The notes: generated by a model from the sequence alone, not told the origin. 64,000 bases of DNA from Diphasiastrum complanatum (GCA_029204225.1 CM055100.1:18710244-18774243); one strand, 5' to 3'; shown: positions 21,878 to 33,935, counted from the stretch's first letter. Translations and numbers: made by a program.

Positions 21878-22771
21878 AAGGTCGAAAAATCTCGGTTTCC
21901 CGTCAATAAAAACAACCCTTTGCCCTTTCTCTTTCGCTTCAAGGATAATCTTTTTTCTTGCCAACCATTGAGTATTTGTTAAGTCATCATCCATATAAAT
22001 GAAAGTACCTTTAAGCTTTGCCCTAAGCCGAAGGGCAGCATTGCGTTGTGAAAGCGAGCGGAACTTGATAAACAAAACATTGTCATCAAATTTACTGCGC
22101 CAAGCAGTATCAAAACCGTCAGCCACATGAGATAACTTGGAAATGAGCAAATCCGTAGCTTCTTCCAACGGTTTTCCACCATTGGCAATGCCTCTTACTC
22201 TAATGTTAAAGGCTTTTTTGGCCCTTCTGGCTTGTTCACCCAAAACTGTCTCCAAATCGTTTTCCTTCGGAAAAGATGAAATCTGAGAGTGATTACCTTG
22301 CTTAAGGATCGATGTCGTTTCTTCAACCTGTTTTGCGAGTGATGAGAGTTTGCTGCCCATATCATCCGGTTTGAAGAGTGCTGCCCACGTTTTCGTCTCC
22401 TCGACTTGTTTCTCCAAGCTATTGATCTTGTTGGAAGTCTCCTCCAAGGCACTTTTTTCTGCAATTCGTTGCTTAAGATATATATTTTCTTGCTCAAGCT
22501 GCTCCACACGTTCCGTGACACCAAAAAGATCCTTAGCTAACTTGCTATTTTCAGCTTCAAAGAGGTGTAGTTGTTTCTTAAGTCCAAGAATTTCTTGCCG
22601 GATAAAACTAAGATCATAAGCAAAAAGACTTTCGGTAGGTTTGGAAGGAGTGTAGTCAATGGCAGCCATGTTTTCTGTCACCGAAGACGGCTCCTCCATC
22701 ACTACCGGTGATGGGGGGGTGTCCAACAGGGAGGGGGGTGTAAGAACACCCTCCTTTTTCTTAGGTGCCAT
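21869..22771 (-). CDS. LINE-2 ORF1: L1-type RNA-binding protein (coiled coil, RRM-like, CTD)
   Basis: The 300-aa protein starts MAPKKKEGVLTPPS at 22771. The frame is open 91 codons further up, but only through repeats, so this ATG is preferred. Residues about 50-150 form a heptad-rich coiled coil. AFNIRVRGIANGG (about 185) opens an RRM-like domain. KLKGTFIYMDDDLTNTQWLA leads into a C-terminal domain ending GQRVVFIDGKPRFFDLPQ. This layout matches L1 ORF1p (Transposase_22), which trimerises and chaperones element RNA. The stop is TAG in the sequence CAA-TAG-GAA-CTA, and the frame continues into ORF2. Confidence 0.85.
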   Translation of the reverse strand: MAPKKKEGVLTPPSLLDTPPSPVVMEEPSSVTENMAAIDYTPSKPTESLFAYDLSFIRQEILGLKKQLHLFEAENSKLAKDLFGVTERVEQLEQENIYLKQRIAEKSALEETSNKINSLEKQVEETKTWAALFKPDDMGSKLSSLAKQVEETTSILKQGNHSQISSFPKENDLETVLGEQARRAKKAFNIRVRGIANGGKPLEEATDLLISKLSHVADGFDTAWRSKFDDNVLFIKFRSLSQRNAALRLRAKLKGTFIYMDDDLTNTQWLARKKIILEAKEKGQRVVFIDGKPRFFDLPQ

Positions 22772-22789
22772 AGGAGGCGGTAAGCAGAT

Positions 22790-23117
22790 GGAGGACCAGC
22801 GCAGGGCAGGTGCGAAGGTCAGCACTGCAGCGTCAGCAGGGCGGGTGGGCGCGCAAGAGAGAGAGAGGGCAGCAACGCTAGCAGGGCGGGCAGCGCACCA
22901 GCAGGCGGGCAGCGCACCAGCAAGCAGGCAGCGCACCAGCAGAGCGGCGAGAGAGAGAGAGAGGGGCAGGGGTAGCGAGGGCGGGCAGCGCACTAGCAGG
23001 CGGGCAGCGCACCAGCAGGCGAGCGCACCAGCAGGCGAGCGCACCAGCAGGCGGGCAGCGCACCAGCGGCGGATGAGGGCAGCGCACCAGCGGCGGATGA
23101 GGGCAGCGCGAGAGAGC

Positions 23118-23119
<2 letters not shown>
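22790..23119 (-). repeat. LINE-2 5' UTR tandem monomers
   Basis: On the plus strand GCGCACCAGCAGGCGGGCA-type units of 15-26 bp recur a dozen times, mixed with short (GA) stretches and a GCACCAGCGGCGGATGAGG pair. They fill the space between the ORF1 ATG and the (GA)n run. Such a GC-rich monomer array could act as a promoter, as monomers do in mouse L1; that role is inference. Confidence 0.65.

Positions 23120-23178
<59 letters not shown>
23120..23178. repeat. (GA)n microsatellite at LINE-2 5' end
   Basis: About 59 bp of pure GA on the plus strand, at the 5' edge of LINE-2. Confidence 0.95.
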
Positions 23179-23183
<5 letters not shown>

Positions 23184-26100
23184 AAAGAAGAATGTAACTC
23201 CCATCACAAATGCATAACACACCGACTCAATAAAGACTATAAATAAGCAAAACACAAATATGGAAAATCAACAATCCCAACAACTTCCATTTCAAAGTGA
23301 AAAAAGGTGGCCATAGCTTGGCCTCAAAATTTACGTGTAAAAGTGAATAAAACATCTACCTGCTGCAGATACGACGATTGTCCATATGCAACGCTTGAAG
23401 AAGCAGAAGGGGCTGGACCCTGTCTACCAAATCAGCAATTTCATGAATAGGCAAAATGCTTAGTATTACTATTACAGAACATTGTTTGATGTTTAAGGCT
23501 TAGCATCGTGTCTGATAGAAACATACAATGTAGCCTTCCAAGAAGGCCGCAAGCCTAAACCTAAAGTTTGAAAAAAACATCCAAAAAAGAAAATACCCCC
23601 ACGGCTTGGCTTGGCAGGAAATCTGAAAGATACACATAAACCAATAATAGACGGCTCTTCATAAAACATCGAACAAGTGGACCACTGTAATACAGCTTTT
23701 CCACGGAGGTCGTTTAAGAGACACCTCCATAAAAAAAAAACATCGAATGAAGATCAGGCAAGATAGACAGACATGAAGCCAAAAGAGAGCAAAAGTTGGA
23801 GAGTCAATATTACAACACAAAAGCTTCAAAATCAACTTTTGCACTCACAGATCAATGTACAACCTGATTTATAAGACAAAAAGAGTTTCAGTTTTGCACA
23901 AAAAGGAGCATCTAGCATGGTAAACATTTTGCTATTTTATAGTTTAGCAAGTGAGTGAGTTTGGAGAGTCAATTTTATAATGCGACCCATTATAGCAATT
24001 TCTTCATTAAAACAAAGCCATTTTCAATCAAAGTATTCTCTTTCCAAAGCATGTAAACAGTTCCTAGAATCCATGAATTTTAGCGGGGCTTTCAAACTTT
24101 CAAAATGCAGAAGAGGCTGCAGCAACAAAAAGACAAAATGCCAAGGCCAAAAAGCCATAACCCTGGAGAGAGTAAATTCAGAAAGGGGAAATTCTCAATA
24201 GGAACTATTCTTCACAATGAGCTTTGAAGCTAACTTTATCTAAGCAAGTGAGCAAAAATTTGAAATCTGAATATTTGCTTCACCTACAGCTCCTAAACGT
24301 TAAAATTGATTATGGATGACTAAGATAAAAGTAATCAGCAAGAGAGGGCATTGAGACCAGATTAATTGAGCATTATGTTGTAAAGAGGTGAAGGGGGGTA
24401 CCATTGACTTCAGCGCAGACGGAAGTGCAAGTATCGTCCCTATGTTGCCGAGGCACGCACAGCCAATTTGCGATGATATGCTGTTGTAGTTTAGGCTGCT
24501 GGGAGATTTGAATCTAGCTCTTTTGGTAACACCAAGCTCTGATTCAGGACGCTTGTGGAACTTGATACTTGTTCTCATTTTGGAGTGATGCCGCCGCTGC
24601 TGCGGTAGCTACAGCACCAACCAAAGTGCCATCGTCATCCTTTCCCGTGCTCCCATTCTTGGTACTTCTGCCTAAAGTACTCTTGCTCCCACGTTCGATC
24701 TTCTCGCTTGTGCTCGAAATCTGCGACAATTGGATTGAAGGGCACCGCTTCATGTCTGGCATCTGTGGTGGCATTAGAGTGATCTCTCAAAATCAACTGA
24801 CGTCCAAGCTGCTTCTGGTGCCCCCAGTCAGTTAGGGATATAGAAGGATGGCTTGAGAATCTCACAATGCTAAGCAAGCTATTGCAAGGAGAAAATAGAC
24901 AACACCTGCCTTCATAATGAATCCCTCACCAGAATTCTTACACAAAACAATGCACCACTTCAAACCTCTCTTTCATAAAGTATCAGTGTCAACTGCAGCA
25001 TCAGAGATCTACAAGGAAAGCTCACAAAAGGTTGTTTATACCCTGAAATCTGCCCCTTACAGCCACAAAATGGGTGCGAAAACTCTTGGATATACAAAAA
25101 ACTTATTGATTCTGCCAACTTCCATGTCCAAATCAAAACCGTCTTGAGGTTTGTGGCCAGTAATCTGTTTTTGCAGACTGGCATTCAGCATCAACGCTTT
25201 GTTTGAGATTTCTTCATAAATGAAAGATGAGCAGGCAGCGCGTCTCAAACAGCTTCGAATAAACAGCTGCATTGGATCGAGATTTCTGCTCAAACAGCAT
25301 CGATCCAATAGCACGTCATACTCACTTCTCGCTCTCTCTCTCTCACTCGTCTCCTGCTGTCTCCTCCGATGGTGCTTGATGGGCGGGCAAACATTGAATG
25401 TCGGAGCGGGAAACGGGGGAGGCGGGGTGGGGGCTCCTGGGCGAGCTGCCCGTGCGCTGTGACGTGCGCTGTGACGGGCAGAAAAAAAGTGGAGGCAGGG
25501 GGTTGGTAGGGGTTCCGGGCAGTGGGAGCTGCCCGTTAGCACGCTGCCCGGAAACCCAAATAGTTTTACTATATAGAGATGTGGACAAATGAGAAAGGTG
25601 TTCAACTACTAGAACATTACCTAGCTTAATCCAAATTCATAATCTTAACAAAAGTAGATTTACTTGTCAAAGTTGATCTATCCTCACACATTTGTTGCAT
25701 AACGTCCTTGGTGCTTTTAGCTACCAGATACGAATTTTGAGTAGTGTTCATCGTTTAAGCATTATGTGTGGCCCAAAAAAATGGTAATGGAACTCTCGAC
25801 ACTTGCATATGCACTATGTAAATATTTAACATCATTGTGCATTGTTTGAGATGCAGTTGAAATAATCACATTAATCATCAATTTAGGACGATTACAAAAT
25901 TATGTAGAGACATGAGTATTATGTGTTCCATTTCACAATAACTATAGTACTATTGAGTTCAATCTCTATTGCAATGGCCTTCTTCTTCACAAATGCAAAA
26001 TTGTGAAGTTGGTGTGATCTAAACATTAAGTTGTGCTTCCATTTTGAAGTAATAATGTGAATTAAAATTAAGAAATGAAGAACTATTTGTAGATTTCTTT

Positions 26101-26418
26101 TTGTTTGTTCCTTCAAATTGAGACTTGCATTTGCTTCCGTTCTTGTGCTTTGAGAATGGAGTATTTGAAATTTGATGCTCAAAAGAATGATCATGATCGC
26201 ATTGAAGATAAACATGAAGACTCAAAATACGATCACAAAGTAATCACCTTTGATGCATATTACTTCTTCAATCTTCTTTCATGCATTTTGGGCTTCTCTT
26301 CATGTTATCTACAACGTCTTGCAAGGATCTAATTGAAGATTTGTAGTTGGAGGGAGAGACTCGATGCTCAATCCACTACAAAAATATTTAGGCAAAGTTT
26401 TTGTGCCAATATCCAAAC
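23179..26418. other. No clear gene; mixed non-coding sequence
   Basis: Contains A-rich stretches, one possible exon (24635-24814, listed separately) and a GC-rich patch at 25380-25560 with GGGCAG/GCTGCCCG words. No transposon domain was recognised. Confidence 0.4.
24635..24814 (-). CDS. Possible terminal exon of an unidentified gene
   Basis: After a pyrimidine-poor but legal acceptor (...GGGCACCAG) a 59-codon frame reads KQLGRQLILRDHSNATTD, then AVPFNPIVADFEHKREDRTW, EQEYFRQKYQEWEHGKG and TGA. Its charged, aromatic composition looks more like protein than the surrounding DNA. I recognise no family, and upstream exons were not found. It could be chance or a gene fragment. Confidence 0.2.
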   Translation of the reverse strand, partial: KQLGRQLILRDHSNATTDARHEAVPFNPIVADFEHKREDRTWEQEYFRQKYQEWEHGKG

Positions 26419-28292
26419 TCACTTTCTTGCCCACTTACCCAGACTCTTTTTAGTACCCTTGTTACAGCTCTTCCATTGCAGTATTCTTATGATCTCAATC
26501 CTATTACTGGGTTAGTATGTACTTTGGCTGATACTTTTGTCATTGGTTATCAGGCTTATTTGACAATTTCCTACAGAATTCTTGGTTTCTTCGCTCTTCA
26601 GATTAATAGCCTCACACCTCTGGCCATGCTCAAATTGCACAAGCTTTCAAATCGTAGATTGCATCTCAGAAAGACATTTTGACATTAGATTTTGATTCTT
26701 TACAAAATTGAATTCAGCCTTCAAAATTTCTCCTACTCTTCATGGCCTGCATACAAGCAAACACAAGTTTTTATCTCTGTCTGTCTGTCTGTGTCTGTAT
26801 CTCTCTCTTAGATGCACTTTAATAATAACCTAAACACAAGCTTTACAGGCAGCTGTTATGGATATTAAGCATACAATTCTAAAAAAGAATGAATAAGAAA
26901 TCACTTTCATTTTGAATTAAGCTAATCAACAGATTCTTTTTCATCTATGACGCAACCGCCCAAGAGTTGACTAGTCTTCAGGGCAAGCTGCAGTACCTGC
27001 ACTTGAAGACTAGAAACATCTATACTGGTACTTGGTGATGAATGGCTATCTTGATATATTCTGGATAGCATTTTTTTTTGGCAACATACCTTTCTTACTA
27101 CCTTACATTGCAGAGTCTTCAACAAATTGTAGCTTCACCTTCAAAGTGGTCAAGCAAGCAAGATGAGTCTCATAATCTACTTACGATTGTTCCTTGACAT
27201 TACCGTATGGCATGATGCGTAGATTGGGCACCGTTGCTCTAATTTGTCTATTTTGGCAATGATTAATTGGCAAAAGTGCTCCCGTCCAACCTGGATCATT
27301 ATCCAAAGACTACTCTTCAAACAACGTTACAAATTTGCAAGGCATGATCTAAGGTGACGGTTTTTGTGGTGGAACTTCTGTGACTTTTGTTGAGATTGAT
27401 TTTTATTCATCGAGTGGAGATAGTCATTATATTGTGATAGTTTATGCTTGCTGCGCTTTTTATAGCATCAAATGTTTAGTTTCATCAATATTGTGCTTTT
27501 GAAGAGCTCTATTGCCACAAATCAAGACACGCCTGCTTTTCAAATGCCCTTAAATTTGGGAAAGCATTGGAATCCCTATTATTTTGTACTGAATCACTGA
27601 TTTGAGATCAAACCAGTCCATGTTGCCTCTTCCAAGCCACTGTTTTGACGACCTCACCTACTTCAATCTTATTTGACGACATGTAGTGATAATTTTTTAA
27701 TCCTGCACCAGCTACTGAATGTCTTCTTGTTATGAATTAAGGATTGAACTCAATTTTGAAAACAATGTGATGTTTGTGGGCTTGTGGGTCCCAAGCTCAG
27801 AATAGGACTAAGAGCAGAATTTGGTGCAGATTTCTTGCATGAACAATTAGTCAAATGTAATGAGCTCTTTGAAAGTGAAGCTGTTGATGAATACTCTTTA
27901 AATTTGATGCAAGTCCAGATTCCTTAGAACGAATCATAATTAATGCTATAATCACTATAATAGACTCGCTTGAGATAAAAAATGACAGGTAGAATCACTG
28001 CAAGCAAATTCAAATTTAGTTGGTAGTATTCGCTGGGTGACTATGTTATGGAAATGGTAACAGCCACTTGGTCCTCATGCTATGTGTTAGAATGCTAGTT
28101 CAAGGTTATAGATCAAATGTTACAACTCCCAAGATCTGCCAATAGCTATAAGGTCAACCGAACACGAACGTATTGTCATCGCCCATCCATAGAGTCATTG
28201 GTGGGTAGACTGGGTGAATGGCAAAGGGCTCCCCCACTCTATATATGCATAGTACAAGTACATAACATGGCCTCCCCTATGAAATCTTTCAT

Positions 28293-28388
28293 CTACGGGA
28301 GAAAACTAGGAAATTCTACTCTCAAGTCCACCTCTTTCTCCCAAGTGTCTTCATCATCTGACATACCTTTCCAACCAACCAAATTTTC
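28293..28388 (-). pseudogene. gypsy chromodomain (right G1 copy)
   Basis: NLVGWKGMSDDEDTWEKEVD ends at TAG, one residue different from the left copy in this stretch (D for Y). The chromodomain lies at the end of integrase, as in chromoviruses. The frame upstream is broken. Confidence 0.75.
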
Positions 28389-28599
28389 AAAAACCATATT
28401 GTTTTCTAAATGATGTCATGTATCTACAACTTTTTCTGGTTCAGGATGTACAAAGGAAGTCAAGGACATCTTGGGGCCTGCTAGATATCCGGAAGGAAAT
28501 CTTTGACATTGTGGAGTTTGAGATAGAAACTAGTTCACCTACTGGAACGAGGTTATCCTTTCCACCAGGTTGTTCCTTTAAAATGACTTACATGGATAC

Positions 28600-29440
28600 G
28601 GGAAGAACCTTACTTCCTAAAAAGGTGTAGCTGATAAGCAAACCAATTGAGTTTCTCTTAATCTTATAAGGGCTGCTATATCCGATAGAGACAACTTAGG
28701 ACACTTCCTTGCTCAAAGCGCCTTAGAATGTTTTGGAATTCTAAGATACACCCAATCTCTGATCTCAAATTTTCTAGGAGAGTGGCTTTGTTTAGCATAG
28801 AATTGTGGTCGTTATTTAGCCAATCCAATGCTCTCTTGTGGCATTTCTTGCATATCTAGCAAGATATTTGATGCAGCTTGAACCTTGAAACCTTTGAGTC
28901 CAATGGAGATCGGTGAACGAGGCTGAAAGTGGTAGAATGCTTTGCACTATTGTACATACGTATGGTCTGTCCATCGGATTCTGGGTGATCTGAAGACGAG
29001 AAACTAATAGTCGGTTCATAGTCTTTCCAAGACTGCTTGCCAAAACTTGCCAGCAAACTTAGAATTTCGATCATTAACAACATTGTTCAATAGTCCATAT
29101 AGCTTGAACAAATTTTCAACAAAAGGTTGTGCAAGCTTTGAAGTTTTGAGAGGTGACTCTGTTGACATAAACTGAGCCATCTTGGTGAGCCTGTCAACTA
29201 CTATCCAAATGGCATCATGGCCGTTCTTTGTTTTGGGAAGTTCAATCAAAAAATCGATTGAAATACTTTTCCACTTCTTGTTGGGAATCTCCAATGGATG
29301 AAGTAGACCAGCTGCCTTGAGTCTTTTTGCTTTTTTAACTTGACATTGTTCACACCTTTGAATACATGCCTCCATGTGACCCTTCATTTTTGGCCAATAA
29401 ATTTTTTGTTAGGGTGTCTTCCACTAGGACTATCATGACA
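28600..29440 (-). pseudogene. gypsy integrase (right G1 copy)
   Basis: HECHDSPSGRHP and CIQRCEQCQVKKAK are the HHCC zinc-binding end. WKSISIDFLIELPKTKNGHD and WIVVDRLTKMAQF hold the first catalytic Asp. FKLYGLLNNVVNDRNSKF holds the second Asp. A stop follows at about 29016, and the remaining pieces (RSPRIRWTDHT, YAKQSHSPRKFEIRD) are in other frames. Integrase would insert the cDNA into chromosomes; this copy cannot. Confidence 0.75.
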
Positions 29441-29526
29441 TTCATGCAGGATTTGGGCCCTAATACCCTCAATGTTTGGCATAGATACTTTTCTTCTATG
29501 GAAAGTAAACCATTTCTAGTGGAATA

Positions 29527-29648
29527 CTAAGGTAGGGCAACCTGGATGCGGACGCGCCAGGGCGCGTCCTCATCTGGATTCGTCCACCCGGACACATTTT
29601 TTTTTTTTTAAGACGCGTCCGGTTCCGGACGCCGGACGCACACCTTTG
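29527..29648. mobile_element. hAT-type MITE, copy A (122 bp, GGACGCG family)
   Basis: Flanked by an exact 8-bp target duplication GTGGAATA (29519-29526 and 29649-29656). The ends are inverted: CTAAGGTAGGGC at the left, and the right end read in reverse is CAAAGGTGTGCG. The inside is packed with GGACGCG/CGCGTCC words around a T12 run. It interrupts the G1 gypsy pol. An 8-bp duplication is the hAT hallmark. Confidence 0.8.
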
Positions 29649-30300
29649 GTGGAATATTCATAAAGTATTTTCTTATCACAGGTTTTCTTGGAGTCCTGCA
29701 CTCCAATGCCTTTTCTAGATCTAGAAATTTCTGCCAGGACATCTTGCCAAATACGACAAAAAGATGTGTCGGTCCGACAAACATGTTGAAGATAAAAGTA
29801 CAAGTAAGATTGGATCTCAGCAAAGCATAACTGATTAACCTGTCCAATCTGGCTCAAGGCATTAGCGACACATTTTGACGCACTGCGATGGTACCTAATA
29901 TCAAACTTGAAATCTTGAATGACTTTCAACCAATGGGCCTTATATATTCTTGGGTCTAGACATTAGAAATATACTTAAGAGATTGATGATCTGTCATCAC
30001 CATAAATCTGGATCCATACAAGTAATGTCTCTAAAATTTTAAAGCGTGAATGATAGGAAAAAGTTCCTTCTTGGGATAACAATCCTTGATATGGGATAAC
30101 AATTCTTGATGGTCATTTTAATAAGCTACTTATGGTCGATCCAAAGACATATACTGTCGTCTTTCTTGCTGACTAGCAACACAAGAGCTCCCCAAGGGGA
30201 TTTACTAGTTTGAATATGGCCCGATACGTAAGTACTCCTCAAGTTGCCTATCAATCTCATTTTATTCCTTAGGGCTCATCCTATAGGGAAACAACGATAC
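29649..30300 (-). pseudogene. gypsy RT N-terminus joined to RNase H end (right G1 copy)
   Basis: MSPKE-NEIDRQLEEYLRIG and SKSPWGALVLLVSKKDDS (about 30290-30140) are the start of gypsy RT. FMVMTDHQSL and ISNV (about 30005-29960), then DFKFDIRYHRSASKCVANALS (from 29920), are the end of RNase H. The RT palm and thumb between them are gone. Confidence 0.65.
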
Positions 30301-30407
30301 AAGAGTGATGTCGAGAAGAAGATTCATGTACCGCTCGGGGAATACATTTGCATATTCCATCCTAAGTCTTTTGAAGATTTCACCTTCAGGTGTATTATCA
30401 ATACTAG

Positions 30408-31145
30408 GATTAGAAAGAGCCATTAAAACTTTGAGTGACAAAAGTATTTATGTAATATTCATGTTTCAAAAATCATAAACACACGTAATACTCAAAATCT
30501 TGTACATTGATTCACTTCATGAGCGGATATATAAGATAGATCAAGCATATTTACATCGCCTTTAAGCTCAATGAAGGAGCCATTAGGCAAAAAGGAAAGG
30601 CTATGAGTTACATAGTCCTTTTTTAGTGACTCATTTCTAGCATATAACCACTCTTTACCTAGTATAACATCTACTTTAATAAATATGATTATGTGGAAAG
30701 ACAAACTGCCTTCATCATTCTGAATCCTCAACGACAGTCAAGGGACAAATTGGCCCAAACTTGATAATACTACGATTAGAAAGAGACATTTCCTTAGGAG
30801 CAAGTGATACATCAACATTAAAATTTTGAGTAACAAAAGCATTTACCTAAAATTCGTTTTTCAAAAATCATAAATACACGTGATACTTAAAATCTTTCTT
30901 ACATTGACTCACTTTATGAGTGGAGATATAAGGTAGATCATGCATATTTGTATCGTCTGTAAGCTCAATCAAGCAGCCATTATGCGAAAAGGAAAGGCTA
31001 TGAGTCACCTTTTTAACAACTCATTTCTAGCATAAAACCACTCTTTAACTAGAATAACATCTACCTTATCAAAATTCACTAAGTGGAAAGACAAACTATT
31101 TACATCATTCTCAATCCTTAATGGCAGTCGAGGGACGAATTGACC
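30408..31145 (-). pseudogene. gypsy aspartic protease region, tandemly duplicated
   Basis: Two ~350-370 bp units (30408-30757 and 30774-31145) align end to end. Both encode a segment around KVDVIL-KEW-YARNE (DVILGKEWLYARNESLKK in the lower unit, DVILVKEWFYARNELLKR in the upper), the conserved C-terminal part of gypsy proteases. The units differ by many substitutions, so the duplication is old. Confidence 0.65.
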
Positions 31146-33659
31146 CCAAACCTGTTGATCCCCACTTGTCACCATGTTGACCACATATTTGTGATCACTT
31201 GGTGCGGTTGCCACCCTGAACTTTTGCACCAATTTGACTTTAATCGATCTAGCCATGCCAACGCGACATCTTGGAGCCTGTGTTTCTTTTTCCCCGAAAA
31301 GAATTTGGGCATCGGGTTGAGGAGAGCTTGCCACGATTGATCCATGGCCTTGAGCTCTGCTTCAGCCTATAATTTGGCAGCAATGACTAGGGTTAGCCGG
31401 CATGTGACCAGTGTGGTATTATAGCCACGTGTACGGCGGGCATGGGGGTGGCATAGCATTGAGACACTATATTCTTGGGTCAGTAGGAGTAGTCTTGGTA
31501 GACCAAGTGGATATCACCCACATGAGCGCCAAGTCCCGTTGGACCAGAATAGCAGGCAATGGGCTTAGAGGCACCGGCTAGCTTCTGGAGAGGAGCTTTG
31601 AGCTCTTGGCTTCTAACACTGATCTTGACAAATTGTCTGGATGTTCTCAAAAGAGATGCAGTTGATCGTCTAATGTTTTCTAGCTTGATTTTATTCCTCT
31701 TCATATACTTTGGATCCACACTTTTGAAGTTTCTATTGCATGGAGATGTTCCAATTTCATGTTCAACTTTCAAAGAAGGACTAATCAAATAAGGTGGTTT
31801 ACTTGGAATCTAATCACTTATTTTTTATTGTTCTAGTCTATGAAAATAATTGGCTTTTGCTTCTTTTGCATTGTAGTAGTGGTCTAGTCTTGAATCATGG
31901 GGATGAATGGCATTCTTCAAAAGTGATTTTTACCTGATTCTAACCATTTTTTGGTTGGTTTGAGAATTGTGAGATTGGATGGTATTCTCTAGATTGTGCC
32001 AAGCATTTTTCTAGGTAGAGAATTGAATTATTGTGCTTTTTGTTAGTATTATGTTTGAACTTTGTCATACTGGTTCAAAATCTTAAAATCTCGTTGAAAT
32101 TTTTGGTCCAAAGAAACTCATTCTCCTACCTTTATTGTGTATGCAGAAGCAGTTTTGAAGTTAAGGGATTGAGGGTTTGGACCCTAAACAATACACAATA
32201 AGGAGGTCATGCATTGGCATTTCTCTTTGCAACGTTTTTCTTTTGTAGTGAACAATCGTAGCCCCATTCTGTATATTGGTACCAAAGCAAGTACGATGGC
32301 TGAGGTGGCAACCAAAGCATCAAGGCTTAACTCTACCTCGACAGTTTCATCTACTATTTCATCTGATGCTGATCAGGTACTTGAGTGGATTGGCATGTTA
32401 TTATTTCAAAAAGTTATTCAGTTTTGAGTTGCAAAATTTTGATAGATCTGTCGCAATAATTCATTGTAAACACTCGGTTGGACTTTACACAGGCCTTATG
32501 TTTGACCTGCAACTTTCTTAAAGACTTTTCTATAATGTCTACCACCGCATTAGAGATGCGGGCACCCGTTTTGGAGAATTGAGTGTAACACAAAAATGAT
32601 AGCTGGTCCATCTCACTAAATTGCAAAATATTTATTATTTATAGATGCATGTAAGTTCAATACTTCAATGAAAAGCTGTTTTTTTACAACCTTTGATCCA
32701 CAAATTTATGGCACAAACTAGTAGTAAATTTTGGTAGTTTCCTACTTACTTCTAGACCCTTTCAACATGCAATAAGAGCACCTTCATTTTAGGTTCTTTG
32801 ATCTGCTTTGAAAGGTTTTTGTTTTCCTTTCATGAAGTTTACTTGCTGCCTTGATTTCATCACCAATTTGATCTATTTGTTCTAAATTAGAACTTTGTGA
32901 CGTCAATTTGAGGTTCATATGTTGCAGTGTTGCCATATTCGTATGAAGTTTCTATATTTTGGAATTTAAGAAGAGCTTTTTGTTTCATTAACTAGGTGGC
33001 CATGCTTTTGTATGAATGTTTTTTGTTGGATACTTGTTTTTGGCTACATTTTCAATCGCATTGTCACAATAAATCATAATTTGAAGGGGTTCAGATTATG
33101 TTGCACGTTTTCAATCCAATCAATATACAAATCTTTGTTTTACTCCTAGCTATGATTTGAATCTAGTTAGATAAGTTTCCAAGTGTCGCATTGCTATACT
33201 ATTTAGAAGCTAGAGAATGTTTGCGAGGTAATATGGAGGTGTCTTATGGCCAATATATGCAAAAATCACTTGATTCTTGCTATGCTTCACATGCATTGCT
33301 CTTTGATACTTTACTCTATTCCAATTTTTTGAAATATTTTCAAATCTTTGTATATCTATCTCAAATTGACGTGGCTAATATTGATGCAAATAACCTATGC
33401 TCTAAAAAGCCTAAATTTTCGTGTGTGAGATTGCACATAGCCTCCTAATGCCTCTATTGCTTGTCAGTCGAGGTTGATGAGGGTGAGTCAGAGCTTCATG
33501 TAAAGATCATCTGTATGTGAAGAAATTGGTTCAGAACTTTGTTTTGAGCACCCGCCTCTTTGCTTTCCCAAAAAGGAGGTGAGTCACCAAAGTGAATTGC
33601 TTTGTTGATGTTGTACTTGTACACCATAGGGTTGAAGATTGCACGTCTTCTTTTTTATG
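31146..33659. other. No clear gene; possible exon at 32285-32375
   Basis: 31146-31340 may be the upstream edge of G1. Elsewhere the sequence is A/T-rich. One stretch (32285-32375, plus strand) reads GTKASTMAEVATKASRLNST...ISSDADQ followed by a donor-like GTACTT. It looks exon-like, but I cannot identify it. Confidence 0.3.
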
Positions 33660-33935
33660 TTGGGTATTATGTTATGGACTCATCCTCTCGCGAACCCTAA
33701 TTACTAGTTGCTCTAATTAGCATACCTTTAGGTATTGGGCCAATCACCATTAGGGCAAAATTAGCATTCCCAGGTATCCTAATTTTGCCCTAATCACTAG
33801 AAGGTTCTACCAAGGGCCTCTAGGTAGTATATATAAGGCTATCATTCAGTCATTAGGTAGATCATTGTATTCCTTCTATCCTAATGGGTATTGTTTGGGC
33901 TCTTCATGGGAGATCTCTTGTCTATGTTTAGCCAA
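33660..33935 (+). repeat. gypsy LTR fragment related to G2
   Basis: TATATATAAGGCTATCATTCAGTCATT, GGGTATTGTTTGGGCTCTTC, ATGGGAGA and TCTTGTCTAT line up, in order, with the G2 5' LTR at 45545-45640. It is a decayed LTR piece with no internal sequence beside it; a LINE fragment follows directly. Confidence 0.55.

Larger units (their letters stand above)
18074..23119 (-). mobile_element. LINE-2: full-length non-LTR retrotransposon, apparently intact
   Basis: This copy has (TC)n at its 5' side, a repeat-built 5' UTR (22772-23119), ORF1 (300 aa), one in-frame TAG, ORF2 (about 1167 aa with no stop or frameshift), a 3' UTR with hairpin and a (TAA)/(TTCTAA) tail ending in TC. Intact frames over 4.4 kb suggest a young copy. 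It is the best reference here for the family: the broken LINE-3 and LINE-4 are close relatives of it, while LINE-1 and LINE-5 form a second subfamily. Confidence 0.92.
26419..31145 (-). mobile_element. Ty3/gypsy G1, right copy, degenerate chromovirus
   Basis: Read on the minus strand: protease block (duplicated, 31145-30408), RT N-terminus (about 30300-30090), end of RNase H (29990-29649), integrase (29440-28600), chromodomain (28388-28293), then about 1.9 kb of 3' UTR/LTR shared with the left copy. The RT core is deleted and every domain carries stops or frameshifts. A hAT MITE sits at 29527-29648. Confidence 0.8.

Noticed and set aside
29470-29482. GTTTGGCA near 29474 as a target duplication partner for the hAT element
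   Set aside because: It is 11 kb away, inside gypsy coding sequence, and no element end lies beside it.
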